A DNA stretch of 64,000 bases from Granulicella aggregans (GTDB lineage Bacteria > Acidobacteriota > Terriglobia > Terriglobales > Acidobacteriaceae). Positions 44,797 through 53,175 of this stretch are shown piece after piece (position 1 is the stretch's first letter; the number at the start of each line of letters is the position of its first letter). A program made the translations under genes and the position numbers. The stretch is taken from assembly GCF_014203275.1 (NCBI RefSeq), contig NZ_JACHIP010000003.1, positions 248,001-312,000 of the forward strand, written 5' to 3'. A model generated the notes under the pieces. That model was not told the origin of the DNA. It was given only the letters and a program-made list of their open reading frames with translations, and did not search any database.

Positions 44797-46524
44797 TTAG
44801 AACGCGTGGAAGTCTTCATCGTCCTCACGCGAGGACGATGAGAATGTTCGCCGATCGGTGGAGCGGCGGATGGATGAAGGGCTGGGAGTATCGCGTCGCC
44901 TGCGATCGGGGATGCGGCTGGTTGGGTATTGCGTGTCGATGGGCGTGACGCTTGCGTGGGCGCGGTTCGATCTGTCTGTTGAGTTGGAGAGGTCGGAGTA
45001 CTCCTTGTCGATGCCGCCGACCATTGCGCCGAGGGCGCTGGCGATCTCGCGCATGGTCTGGGACTGGGACTTGAGCTGATTGGCGGCCGCTGCGCTTTGT
45101 TCGGCGTTCGAAGCGGTTGCCTGTGTCACGTGTTCCATCTGGAGGACGGCGCGGCTGACCTGGTCGATGCCGCGCGACTGATCGCGGCTGCCGGTATGGA
45201 TCTCGTCGACGAGGATCTTTACGCGGGATGACTGGGTGGTTATGGATCGGATGGCCTCCGCTACTTCGTCGACGCTGGCCTTGCCGGCGAGGGAGCGGGC
45301 GATGGAGTCTTCGATGAGGGTGGCGGTGTCCTTGGCGGCCTGGGCGCTGCGTTGGGCGAGATTGCGGACCTCGTCGGCGACGACGGCGAAGCCCATGCCT
45401 GCTTCGCCGGCACGAGCGGCCTCTACAGCCGCGTTGAGGGCGAGGATGTTGGTCTGGAAGGCGATCTGATCGATGACCTTGATGATCTTGGAGATCTGGA
45501 CGGAGGACGTTGCGATGCCCTCCATTGCGGAGAGCATCTGGGCGAGCGAACGGTTGCCCTCTGCGATGTGGTTCTGCGAGTCCGCGACGACGCCGGCGGT
45601 GGCCTGGGCGTTGTCGGTGTTGCTGCGGGCCATGGCGCTGATCTGCTCGGCGGCGACGGAGGTCTCTTCGATGGAGGCGGCCTGCTCGGAGGCGCCTTCG
45701 GCCAGGGAGAGGCTTGAGGATGAGACCTGGATAGCGGCGGCGGCGATCTGGGCTGCGCCGCGGCTTAGGTCGGTCGCGGTGTGGCGGAGGCTGCGGTTGA
45801 TGTCGGCGACGATGAAGACGAGGACGACGCCAGCAACGCAGAAGAGGAAGAGCATGGCCCAGGTGAGCCAGCGAGCCTTTGACTCCTCGGCGTGGGCGAA
45901 TTGGGACTCCTGCGGGGTGAGGCGGGTCTGGTGTTCGAGGAGGTCGTCAGCGAGCGATTTTGTGCGGCGGGCGAGTGGGACGAACTGTCCGGTGTAGAGG
46001 GTTAGCGGAGCGGTCGAGGCGGATTGGCTGATCTGGTTGTAGGCCTGTTCGTGGAGATGGCGAAGCTGCAGAGCGCCGGTGCTTAGCTCGGCCAGGGCCT
46101 GGTTGTCTTCGGGGGTGGAAAGGAGGGGTTCGAGCTTCTGCGAGAGCAGGGTGAGCTTGTCGGCTTCGGCGAGATAGGCGCGGTTGAAGGACTCCGTGGA
46201 GGCACGGTCTTTGAGCAAGGTATGGAGGTAAAGGCCACGCTCGATGGAGATGAGGTCGGTGACCTTGATGTCGATCTCGTCGGCGATGGCCTGTTTGACG
46301 GAGGTGGAGTAAACGACGCGTTCGACCGTGGCGCTGAGAGCGGCGTTATTGACGAGAGCGCCTAGTGCGATGAGCAGCGTGATGGCCATGACGGCTCCGA
46401 AGCTCAGGAAGAGCTTCCTGCCGATGGTCATTTTGCCGATGGTCATTCTGGGTAGGGGCATGTTGGCTGCGACGCGTGGCTCCAGTGGGGTTATCGGCTG
46501 AGCTGGAATGTTGCGTGAGCGCAT
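44797..46524 (-). CDS. methyl-accepting chemotaxis protein
   Basis: 575 residues as listed. Transmembrane helix at about 36-58 (KLFLSFGAVMAITLLIALGA), a helical periplasmic domain of about 150 residues (4HB type: DIKVTDLISIERGLYLHTLL), a second helix at about 218-240, and a signalling domain with the hairpin tip QIAFQTNILALNAAVEAARA. The C-terminal tail is Arg/Ser-rich without a CheB/R pentapeptide. The start is uncertain: a hairpin sits only 6 bp upstream of ATG 46524, and ATGs at 46461, 46446 and 46431 are alternatives closer to the first helix. Ligand unknown. Confidence 0.9.
   Translation of the reverse strand: MRSRNIPAQPITPLEPRVAANMPLPRMTIGKMTIGRKLFLSFGAVMAITLLIALGALVNNAALSATVERVVYSTSVKQAIADEIDIKVTDLISIERGLYLHTLLKDRASTESFNRAYLAEADKLTLLSQKLEPLLSTPEDNQALAELSTGALQLRHLHEQAYNQISQSASTAPLTLYTGQFVPLARRTKSLADDLLEHQTRLTPQESQFAHAEESKARWLTWAMLFLFCVAGVVLVFIVADINRSLRHTATDLSRGAAQIAAAAIQVSSSSLSLAEGASEQAASIEETSVAAEQISAMARSNTDNAQATAGVVADSQNHIAEGNRSLAQMLSAMEGIATSSVQISKIIKVIDQIAFQTNILALNAAVEAARAGEAGMGFAVVADEVRNLAQRSAQAAKDTATLIEDSIARSLAGKASVDEVAEAIRSITTQSSRVKILVDEIHTGSRDQSRGIDQVSRAVLQMEHVTQATASNAEQSAAAANQLKSQSQTMREIASALGAMVGGIDKEYSDLSNSTDRSNRAHASVTPIDTQYPTSRIPDRRRRDTPSPSSIRRSTDRRTFSSSSREDDEDFHAF
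46419..46448. repeat. 15-bp tandem duplication near the receptor start
   Basis: Two 15-base units (TGCCGATGGTCATT with one variable base), encoding MTIGK-MTIGR and providing two in-frame ATGs (46446 and 46431). Confidence 0.7.
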
Positions 46525-46529
46525 GCGGA

Positions 46530-46560
46530 ACGGCCTTCAGCGGGGTTCGCTGAAGGCCGT
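46530..46560. terminator. hairpin between the SDR and chemotaxis receptor genes
   Basis: Perfect 13-base arms (ACGGCCTTCAGCG / CGCTGAAGGCCGT), loop GGGTT. No T-tract follows, but position and strength suggest it ends the SDR transcript. Confidence 0.6.
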
Positions 46561-46583
46561 GTGAATCGCTGCCCATGTAGCAG

Positions 46584-47324
46584 TTACCAGGGCAGGGTGT
46601 CCTGCATGTGGAAGAAGCCGCCGGTGGGGCCGTCTTCCGGTAGAGTTGCGAGCCAGACGGAGGTCTTCGAGCCATCTTCAACGTTCATGGGAGCGGCATC
46701 GGTTCCCATATCGGTCTTGACCCAGCCGGGGTGCGCGGAGTTGACCTTGATCTTGGTGTCCTTAAGCGCGTGGGCGAGGTGGATGGAGTAGGAGTTCAGG
46801 GCAGTCTTCGACGTGTCGTAGGCGAAGCCCTTGGCCTCGTAGATGGGCGAGCCTTCGGTTGCATGGAGAGTAAGAGACCCGAGGATGCTGGAGAGGTTCA
46901 CGATACGTCCGGCTTCGCTCTTCCGGATCAGAGGTAGCAAGGTTTGGGTCAGGGCGACGACGGCGAAGAAGTTGGTGTCGAAGGTCTTGTGAAGATTTTC
47001 TTCGGTGACTTTGAGGGTGGTGTTGGTGAAGATCTCGCCGTCGACCATGATGCCGGCGTTATTGATGAGAATGTCGAGGACGCCGTATTCCTTCTCGATG
47101 AAGGCGGCGATGGCGGCGTGGTCGGCACGGTCATCGACGTCGATCTTGACGGCGCGTACATCGAGGCCTTCGGCCTTTAGCGGGGCTGCGGCGGCTTCGC
47201 CCTTGGCGAGGTCGCGGGCTCCTAGGAGAACGGTGATGCCCTGGGCGGCGAGCTGGCGGCTGGTTTCGAGGCCGAGGCCTTTGTTTCCGCCGGTGACGAG
47301 GGCGATCTTCTTCGTGGTGCTCAT
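46584..47324 (-). CDS. short-chain dehydrogenase/reductase
   Basis: 246 residues, classical SDR. NAD(P)-binding TGGNKGLGLETSRQLAAQG, LLGARD after beta2, NNAGIM, catalytic Ser in NLSSILGSL and Tyr-Lys in FAYDTSKTALNSYS. Carbonyl reductase-like family; substrate unknown. 30 bp after the YbgC-like gene start region on the same strand and followed by a hairpin. Confidence 0.9.
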   Translation of the reverse strand: MSTTKKIALVTGGNKGLGLETSRQLAAQGITVLLGARDLAKGEAAAAPLKAEGLDVRAVKIDVDDRADHAAIAAFIEKEYGVLDILINNAGIMVDGEIFTNTTLKVTEENLHKTFDTNFFAVVALTQTLLPLIRKSEAGRIVNLSSILGSLTLHATEGSPIYEAKGFAYDTSKTALNSYSIHLAHALKDTKIKVNSAHPGWVKTDMGTDAAPMNVEDGSKTSVWLATLPEDGPTGGFFHMQDTLPW

Positions 47325-47354
47325 GTGTAGTTCCTCCGTTGCGGGTGGTTCGCC

Positions 47355-47783
47355 TTATGGGATGAGGCAGGAGGCCAAACGTTCCGCATATCTCTGTGGA
47401 AGGGCACATTTTTTCATGGAGCCGTCAACAACGACGTGGACGGTGTGGCCTTCGCAGAGGAGCGTCTCATCGGCTGCGCGGATAATGCTATACCCGAACT
47501 TGATGACCGGGCCGCGCATGGCGGTTAGGCGGGTGCGGACGATGAGTTCATCGTCGTAGCGGGCGGGCGATCGATAGCGGGCGTTGGCTTCGACGACGGC
47601 GATGCCGCAGCCCTCTTCGCGTTCCATGTCTTTATAGCTGAGGCCGATCTGGCGCATGAGTTCGACGCGGCCGACCTCGAACCAGATGAGGTAGTTCGAG
47701 TGGTAGACGACGCCCATCTGGTCGGTCTCGGCGTAGCGGACGCGGATGCGGGTTTCGCTGGGTTGTTGGTGGCCGATGGTCAT
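47355..47783 (-). CDS. YbgC/4-hydroxybenzoyl-CoA-type acyl-CoA thioesterase
   Basis: 142 residues, hot-dog fold. The start RIRVRYAETDQMGVVYHSNY contains the catalytic Asp (ETDQMGVVYH) typical of YbgC/4HBT thioesterases, followed by LIWFEVGRVELMRQIGL. ybgC usually belongs to the tol-pal operon, but here it is about 30 kb away. Its start overlaps the stop of the HMG-CoA-lyase-like gene by 4 bp, so those two form a unit. Confidence 0.88.
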   Translation of the reverse strand: MTIGHQQPSETRIRVRYAETDQMGVVYHSNYLIWFEVGRVELMRQIGLSYKDMEREEGCGIAVVEANARYRSPARYDDELIVRTRLTAMRGPVIKFGYSIIRAADETLLCEGHTVHVVVDGSMKKCALPQRYAERLASCLIP

Positions 47784-48649
47784 TGGACGCGGGCTCCGTA
47801 CTTGCGGGCGATCTCGGAGGCGGCGTGCACGAGGGATTCGACGGGGCGCATGTCGTCTACTTCTGCACCCAGACTGCGGAGTTCTGTGAGGGCGATCTCG
47901 GTGGGGATCGTCAGAGCGAGGGTGTTGCCGAGAGCGACGGTTGAATCGAAGCCGCCCAGCGCGGTGGTGAAGCGGCGGCAGCCTGCTTCGTAGGCGGCGC
48001 GGATGCGGACGGATGCGTCCTGCGGTTGGGCGCGGAGGTGGAGGCCGATGTCGATCTCGTCGTGGACGGCGGAGACATCGGAGAAGAGATCGCTGATGAG
48101 TTTGGGTGTGGCTAGGCCTGCGGTATCGTCGAGCGTGATTTGCGTGACGCCGCCTTCGACGAGAAGATCGACGGCGTTGACGGCTTCCTCGATGCTCCAG
48201 GCATCGCCGAGCGGGTTGCCGAAGGCCATGGAGACGTTGGCGACTAGGTCGATGCCAGCTTTGTAGGCGAGGGTGCCAACCTCTTCGAGTAGGTCAAGAG
48301 CGTCTTCGAGCGAATGGTTTTGCTCGCGCTGCAGGAAGGCGGGCGAGAGCGAGTAGGGGAAGGCCAGAGTCTGGATGGAGCCGCTCTTGATGGCGCGCTC
48401 GGCGCCTTTGACATCCCATACGAGGCCGGTGATCTCAACGTCATCGGGTGGGTCGAGGTATTCAAGGACGAGTTCGGCGTCGGCCATCTGCGGGACGAGG
48501 GCGCGGCCGACGAAGCTTACGGCGTCGATGTACTTGAAGCCAGCGGCGATGAGGGTGCGGAGGTAGTCGGCCTTGATCTCGGCCGGCATGGGCTTGGGAA
48601 GATGCTGCCAGGCGAGGCGTGGGGATTCGATGATCTTTACTGCGGACAC
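47780..48649 (-). CDS. HMG-CoA lyase-like TIM-barrel protein with altered active site
   Basis: 289 residues of the DRE-TIM metallolyase fold (AGFKYIDAVSFV start of barrel, NVSMAFGNPLGDAW, GGVTQITLDDTAGLATP). The conserved R-D of the family (PRDGLQ) reads SPRLAWQ: Arg11 kept, Asp replaced by Leu12. The H-x-H metal pair reads GLHLRAQPQD, with only one His, and the GGC Cys loop is ALGGFD. HMG-CoA lyase activity is therefore unlikely. Coupled to the YbgC-like thioesterase, which suggests an acyl-CoA-related role. Confidence 0.75.
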   Translation of the reverse strand: MSAVKIIESPRLAWQHLPKPMPAEIKADYLRTLIAAGFKYIDAVSFVGRALVPQMADAELVLEYLDPPDDVEITGLVWDVKGAERAIKSGSIQTLAFPYSLSPAFLQREQNHSLEDALDLLEEVGTLAYKAGIDLVANVSMAFGNPLGDAWSIEEAVNAVDLLVEGGVTQITLDDTAGLATPKLISDLFSDVSAVHDEIDIGLHLRAQPQDASVRIRAAYEAGCRRFTTALGGFDSTVALGNTLALTIPTEIALTELRSLGAEVDDMRPVESLVHAASEIARKYGARVQ

Positions 48650-48700
48650 TCTTGGAGGCTCCTTATTTGACGCATCTTTTAGATTACGCGAAAGAGACGG

Positions 48701-49519
48701 TCAGGCAGAGAGTGTGAGGGTGAGGGTCTCGATGGGAGCGGCGGCGAAGAGGGTGGCGAGTTCGCTCGATGTAGTGAATGTCTTGCCGGGGACGTGGCGG
48801 GCGGGGAATTCGATGGTGATTTTTTCACTGCTGAGAGGGTAAGGCGTGAGGCGGAAGGCGCGGTCGCCGAGTGGGGTGACAGTGATCTCTTGATGGCCCG
48901 TTGATGTCAGCAATGGATGAATGAGGGTTGCGGATCCGGTGAAGTCGACGCAGGCGATGAGAGACATGTTGTCGCAGGCCTGGAGGAGGCGGAAGTGGTC
49001 TTCTACGGCCTCGTCGCTCGTGTCTTGTTTGGTGAAAGACGAGTCAGCGCGGATGGTGGCGAGGAGATCGGACTGGAGGTTGCGCTGGCTTTCGAGGAAG
49101 GCGTCGAGCAGCGGCAGTTGATCGGGGGAGATCGTGGAGCGATCGGCGCGTGCGGTGAGCAGGTTGTAGGTGTGTTTCGAGACGAGCAGCGCGGCGTAGG
49201 CATCTTTGGCGGCGACCTCGGCGACGGCGCGATCACGGACGTTGAGGTAGTCCTGGAGGTCGATCTCCTCGAAGGCGGAGTACTTGCCTACTAGTTCGAC
49301 GGAGAAGGCTGAGGGCTTGCCTTGGCGGGTGATGGAGGGAGAGGCGTCGCGTTGGGCCCAGCCGTCGTCGTGGGAGTTGATGCCGAGTAGGACGTTGGTT
49401 CTCGGTTCAGGCGATGTGAAGAGGTCGTTGCCCCAGTGGGAGGCGATGGCTCCGGCGAGGTGAGCGTGATCGGGGTGCGTTACTAGCCAGTAGCCGGTGG
49501 GGGTTTCGAGACGAAGCAT
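48701..49519 (-). CDS. DUF3891-family protein
   Basis: 272 residues from ATG 49519 (AAAGGAAG 5 bases upstream; the frame open to 49552 would swallow this SD). It has the family's WLVTHPDHAHLAGAIASHWG and LLGINSHDDGW, with many His and Asp suggesting a metal site, and a helical middle followed by a beta-rich C-terminus (ITIEFPARHVPGKTFTTSSE). Function of the family is not known to me. 78 bp downstream of the ABC permease gene. Confidence 0.75.
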   Translation of the reverse strand: MLRLETPTGYWLVTHPDHAHLAGAIASHWGNDLFTSPEPRTNVLLGINSHDDGWAQRDASPSITRQGKPSAFSVELVGKYSAFEEIDLQDYLNVRDRAVAEVAAKDAYAALLVSKHTYNLLTARADRSTISPDQLPLLDAFLESQRNLQSDLLATIRADSSFTKQDTSDEAVEDHFRLLQACDNMSLIACVDFTGSATLIHPLLTSTGHQEITVTPLGDRAFRLTPYPLSSEKITIEFPARHVPGKTFTTSSELATLFAAAPIETLTLTLSA

Positions 49520-49547
49520 AGCGGCTTCCTTTGAAGTTTGTGGCGTT

Positions 49548-49584
49548 CCCACTCATCACGATGAGACTGCGATGAATGGGGCAC
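49548..49584. repeat. dispersed palindromic repeat family A
   Basis: CCCACTCATCACGATGAGAC ... GCGATGAATGGGGCAC, between the ABC permease and DUF3891 genes. Confidence 0.7.
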
Positions 49585-49596
49585 AGAGTTGTAAAG

Positions 49597-50385
49597 CTAT
49601 TCGACATCGGTGGAGCGGGCGGATTCGTGCCACTCGTGGAGGAAGTACCACTCGAGGCCCATGACGATGAAGAAGAAGGCGAAGCCCAAGGCGGAGGCGG
49701 CGAGAACCAAGGCGAAGAGGTACGGGGTCTCGGTTTGGGCGCTGGCGTACTGGATGGCGTAGCCGATGCCTCCCTGGCCTACGCGGGATGAGCCGGCGAA
49801 GAGTTCTCCAGTCAGGGCTCCGATGACGGCGATGCCAGAAGAGATGCGGATGCCGGTGAAGATGGACGGCAGGGCGTGGGGCATGCGGAGCTTGAAGAGG
49901 ATTTGGCCCCGCGAGGCGTTGTGCATGAGGAAGAGGTCGACGAGGTTGCGGTCGATGCTGATGAGGCCGAGCGTGGTGTTCGCAATGATGGGCGCGAGGC
50001 AGATGATGAAGGTGATGAGTGTGACGGCGAAGAGGCCGGGGCCGATCCACATGATGATAAGCGGAGCGACGGCAATGATGGGGACCGTCTGCAGCAGGAT
50101 GGTGTAGGGGTAGAACATCTTCCGGACCCATGGCGACTGCGCAAAGATGAGGGCGATACCGACGCCTGCGATGAGAGCGGTAAAGAGTCCGGCTGCTGCG
50201 GCGGCTGCTGAAAGACTGAGAGATGCGAGCAGTTCGGGATAGCGCGCTTCGATTGCTTTCAGCACGTCGAGGGGCGCGGGGAAGATGTAAGGCTTGAGGT
50301 TGAAGAGCCATACGATGCCCTGCCAGACGAGAAGGATTCCGGCGAGGATGATGAGGGCCTGGGCGATGGTGCGGAGGGTCTTCAT
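49597..50385 (-). CDS. ABC transporter permease (SsuC/TauC/ThiX-type)
   Basis: 262 residues with about six membrane helices and the BPD_transp_1 EAA-type loop (FLMHNASRGQILFKLRMPHALP). First helix at about 8-30 (AQALIILAGILLVWQGIVWL). Family members import sulfonates, nitrate or pyrimidine precursors. The ATG overlaps the ATPase stop by 4 bp, so the pair is co-translated. The substrate-binding lipoprotein gene is about 5.7 kb upstream on the same strand. Confidence 0.9.
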   Translation of the reverse strand: MKTLRTIAQALIILAGILLVWQGIVWLFNLKPYIFPAPLDVLKAIEARYPELLASLSLSAAAAAAGLFTALIAGVGIALIFAQSPWVRKMFYPYTILLQTVPIIAVAPLIIMWIGPGLFAVTLITFIICLAPIIANTTLGLISIDRNLVDLFLMHNASRGQILFKLRMPHALPSIFTGIRISSGIAVIGALTGELFAGSSRVGQGGIGYAIQYASAQTETPYLFALVLAASALGFAFFFIVMGLEWYFLHEWHESARSTDVE

Positions 50386-51188
50386 GGGTGGGCCGCGCCC
50401 CCCGCATTTACGCTACTGGCGCTGACGCTTCGGAGGGCTCGGGAGATCTCAATGACGGTTTGCTCGTAGGCTGGCGTGGAGCGGGTCTCTTCGTTGCGCG
50501 GGAAGGGGAGGTCGATGGCGATGTCGTGGGCGACGCGGCCGGGGTGCGGGGCGAGGACGAGGATGCGGGTGGAGAGGAAGACGGCTTCTGCAACGGAATG
50601 AGTTACAAATAGCGAGGTCCAGCCTTGATCAGCACGGAGGCGGAGGAGGTCTTCGTTGATGCGGTCGCGGGTCATCTCGTCGAGGGCGGCGAAGGGCTCG
50701 TCGAGGAGAAGGACTTGCGGGCGGGTCGCGAGGGCGCGGGCGATCGATACACGCATCTTCATGCCGCCGGATAGTTGGCGGGGGTAGGAGTCGGCTACGT
50801 GGGTGAGGCCGACGAGGTGGAGGACTTCGTTGACCTTTTCTGTGCGGCGGTCGCGGGCCATGCCTTCGAGTTCGAGGCCGAGGACGATGTTTTGGCGGAC
50901 GGTGCGCCAGGGCAGAAGGGTGGCGTCCTGGAAGATGAAGGAGACGATCTCGCGGGCATTGGCGGGGGTCATGCCGTCGACAGCGATGGTGCCGGAGGTG
51001 ATGGGGCTTAGGCCGGCGACTAACTTCAGCAACGTCGATTTGCCGCAGCCTGACGGGCCGATAATGCTGACGAACTCTTTTTTTGCGATGTTGAGGGAGA
51101 TGTCTTTGAGGATGGTCGTGCCGGTGCCGTAGCTCTTGGTGGCGGAGGCTATGGAGATGGCGGGGACGATGATGGTTTCGGTGGTCAT
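50382..51188 (-). CDS. ABC transporter ATPase (SsuB/TauB/ThiZ-type)
   Basis: 268 residues. Walker A GPSGCGKSTLLKLVAGLSPI, Q-loop FIFQDATLLPW, signature LSGGMKMRVSIARALATRP, Walker B LLLDEPFAALDEMTRD and H-loop FVTHSVAEAVFL. Partner of the overlapping permease gene. Closest in type to sulfonate/nitrate/thiamine-precursor importers. Confidence 0.93.
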   Translation of the reverse strand: MTTETIIVPAISIASATKSYGTGTTILKDISLNIAKKEFVSIIGPSGCGKSTLLKLVAGLSPITSGTIAVDGMTPANAREIVSFIFQDATLLPWRTVRQNIVLGLELEGMARDRRTEKVNEVLHLVGLTHVADSYPRQLSGGMKMRVSIARALATRPQVLLLDEPFAALDEMTRDRINEDLLRLRADQGWTSLFVTHSVAEAVFLSTRILVLAPHPGRVAHDIAIDLPFPRNEETRSTPAYEQTVIEISRALRSVSASSVNAGGAAHP

Positions 51189-51215
51189 GATGGCGTGGCG
51201 GCTAAGGGCAAGTGC

Positions 51216-51261
51216 AAATGCGGGGGTCTCTCCAATGCGCTTCGCTCCGGTCGAGATGACG
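51216..51261. repeat. dispersed repeat family C
   Basis: AAATGCGGGGGTCTCTCCAA ... CGGTCGAGATGACG, in the gap between the CocE-like hydrolase and the ATPase gene. Confidence 0.6.
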
Positions 51262-51302
51262 CGTTCATAGGAAAAAGAATGAAGGTTTGCCCTTAGCGTA
51301 CC

Positions 51303-53009
51303 TCAACTAACGATGGGCAGATGAAGAGCTGAGGGAAGTGCAGCGTTGTGGTGGAGGATGTGGGTAGAGCGCTTCCAGTGCCAGGAGTCGGCTTGCGCGG
51401 GCTTGATGGAGGTGTGGGGGTTACGGTCGTAGAGCGGGTAGCTGTTGCCGGAGATTTCGAGGCGAAGGCGCTCGCCGGGGGCGAAGACCCAGGATGTGGG
51501 TTCGAGGTCAAAGTGCCATTGGTGTGGGGTGTCGGGGGTGTAGTCGGCGAAGAGGTGGGAGCTGCGAGCGATGCCGATGCAGATGAAGTCCGCATCGCCG
51601 TTCGGGCGGACGCAGGTTAGTTTGGCGACGAGGTCGGCGTGCGGGGCGGAGGTGCTGGCGTGCAGGGTGACGCTGGGTGTGCCGAAGAGATGTAAAGGCG
51701 CGTCGAATGGGGCGGAGGTGTAGACGAGGACGTTGTTGCCTTGCTGGGCAGCTGCTTGGTTGACGCAGCCGCTGGCGGAGGCGATGCCGCCAGGAGCGAT
51801 GACGGGGACCTCGGGGTCTACGGAGAGGATGTCGGAGGGTTCGTCGCTTGTGGGCGCTTCGGCGCTGAGGGTTCCGTTGCCCTTGCTGGAGTTGGAGCGG
51901 CCTTCGCTGTGAAGGGAGAGAGTGAGCGTGCTTTCGGTGGGCCACTCTTTCGCGTGGTGCCACTTGTTTTCGTTCAGGGCGAAGTGCTTGATCTTCGGTT
52001 CGGCGGCGAATTCGCCGGAGTCTTTGAGCCAGTGGTTGAACCAGCGGAGGAGGAGATCGTCGGTGTCGAGCAGAGCTTCGGGGCCGAAGTTCTGGGTGCC
52101 GATGCGGTTGCCCCACGGGATGTGGACCCAAGGGCCGGCAAGCAGGTACTGGTTGTCGCGGGCGTGGTCGGTGCCAGCTTGGTCGGTGAGAGCGCGGAAG
52201 CCGGCGATGGTGCCGTTGAGGTAGGTGTCGTACCAGCCGGAGACGTGGAGGGCGGGGATGGTGATCTTGTCGAGAGAGGTGGTGAGATCCATGCGCGACC
52301 AGAACTCACCGGGGGCGTTGTGTTCAATCCAGTCGACGACGTATTTGCTGAGGGCGTTCGCTTTGATTGCGGGATGGGCGGCGTAGGGCGTTTCGAGGAA
52401 CTGTGCGGGAAGATTGGCCCAGGCGCGCTCGAGGCGCTCGCTGGCTTCGCGGAGATTGAGGCGGCGGGCGTCCTCCTTGAGCATCTGCAGGCCCCAGCCG
52501 AGGGTAGAGGCCAGGCGGAGCGCGCCATTGTTGTAGAACCAGCCGTGGAAGAGATCGGTCGCGGCCATGGCAGGTGAGATACAGAGGAGGCCTTCGGGTT
52601 GGGCGGCAGCGGCCAGGAGCTGCGTCATCCCTTGATACGAGAAGCCGTACATGCCGACTTTGCCGTTGGACTCGGGCAGGGTGCGGAGCCAGGCGATGGT
52701 CTCGGCACCGTCCTGCTTCTCATGCAGGAATGGGTAGAACACGCCTTCCGAGCCGCCGCGGCCGCGGACGTCCTGGATAACGACGTTGTAACCGTGGCTG
52801 GCGAACCATGCAGGGTGGGCGTAGACGACGGTGGAGGCGATGTCGCGGCCGTAGGGCTGGCGCATGAGGATGGTCGGGAGCGGGCCGGACGTGTTGGTTG
52901 GGGCGTAGTGGTCGGAGAGGAGGGTGACGCCGTCGGAGAGGACGCAGGGGATGGAGCGGCGGAGGGTCACGCCGTTGCCGAGATCGATTATTTTTGTTGG
53001 TTCGGTCAT
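51303..53009 (-). CDS. CocE/NonD-family hydrolase (X-Pro dipeptidyl-peptidase S15 fold)
   Basis: 568 residues. Alpha/beta hydrolase domain with nucleophile Ser in VGMYGFSYQGMTQLLAAAAQ, a helical cap in the middle, and a C-terminal jelly-roll (PVIAPGGIASASGCVNQAAA ... RLRLEISGNSYPLYDRNPHT) as in cocaine esterase and glutaryl-7-ACA acylase. It cleaves an ester or amide. There is no signal peptide, so it is cytoplasmic. It lies within the putative heterocycle-degradation operon between creatininase-like and ABC genes. Confidence 0.88.
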   Translation of the reverse strand: MTEPTKIIDLGNGVTLRRSIPCVLSDGVTLLSDHYAPTNTSGPLPTILMRQPYGRDIASTVVYAHPAWFASHGYNVVIQDVRGRGGSEGVFYPFLHEKQDGAETIAWLRTLPESNGKVGMYGFSYQGMTQLLAAAAQPEGLLCISPAMAATDLFHGWFYNNGALRLASTLGWGLQMLKEDARRLNLREASERLERAWANLPAQFLETPYAAHPAIKANALSKYVVDWIEHNAPGEFWSRMDLTTSLDKITIPALHVSGWYDTYLNGTIAGFRALTDQAGTDHARDNQYLLAGPWVHIPWGNRIGTQNFGPEALLDTDDLLLRWFNHWLKDSGEFAAEPKIKHFALNENKWHHAKEWPTESTLTLSLHSEGRSNSSKGNGTLSAEAPTSDEPSDILSVDPEVPVIAPGGIASASGCVNQAAAQQGNNVLVYTSAPFDAPLHLFGTPSVTLHASTSAPHADLVAKLTCVRPNGDADFICIGIARSSHLFADYTPDTPHQWHFDLEPTSWVFAPGERLRLEISGNSYPLYDRNPHTSIKPAQADSWHWKRSTHILHHNAALPSALHLPIVS

Positions 53010-53050
53010 GGGATTCTCGCTTGGTTTGCAAACAAACAGGCAACGACGAC

Positions 53051-53074
53051 AGCAGATTCCCTACGGGAATGACA
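53051..53074. repeat. dispersed repeat family D
   Basis: AGCAGATTCCCTACGGGAAT followed by GACA; its core ATTCCC/GGGAAT is palindromic. A second copy is at 61952. Confidence 0.55.
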
Positions 53075-53094
53075 AGCAAGAACAGACAAAGGCG

Positions 53095-53156
53095 AAATGC
53101 GGGGGTCTCTCCACTCCTTATCGCGATACGGCTGCGATGCTTCGGTCGAGATGACG
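53095..53156. repeat. dispersed repeat family C
   Basis: AAATGCGGGGGTCTCTCCAC ... TTCGGTCGAGATGACG with an inner palindrome TCGCGATACGGCTGCGA. The longest family C copy; located just after the creatininase-like gene. Confidence 0.6.
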
Positions 53157-53175
53157 CTTCTTCTTACAATAGCGC

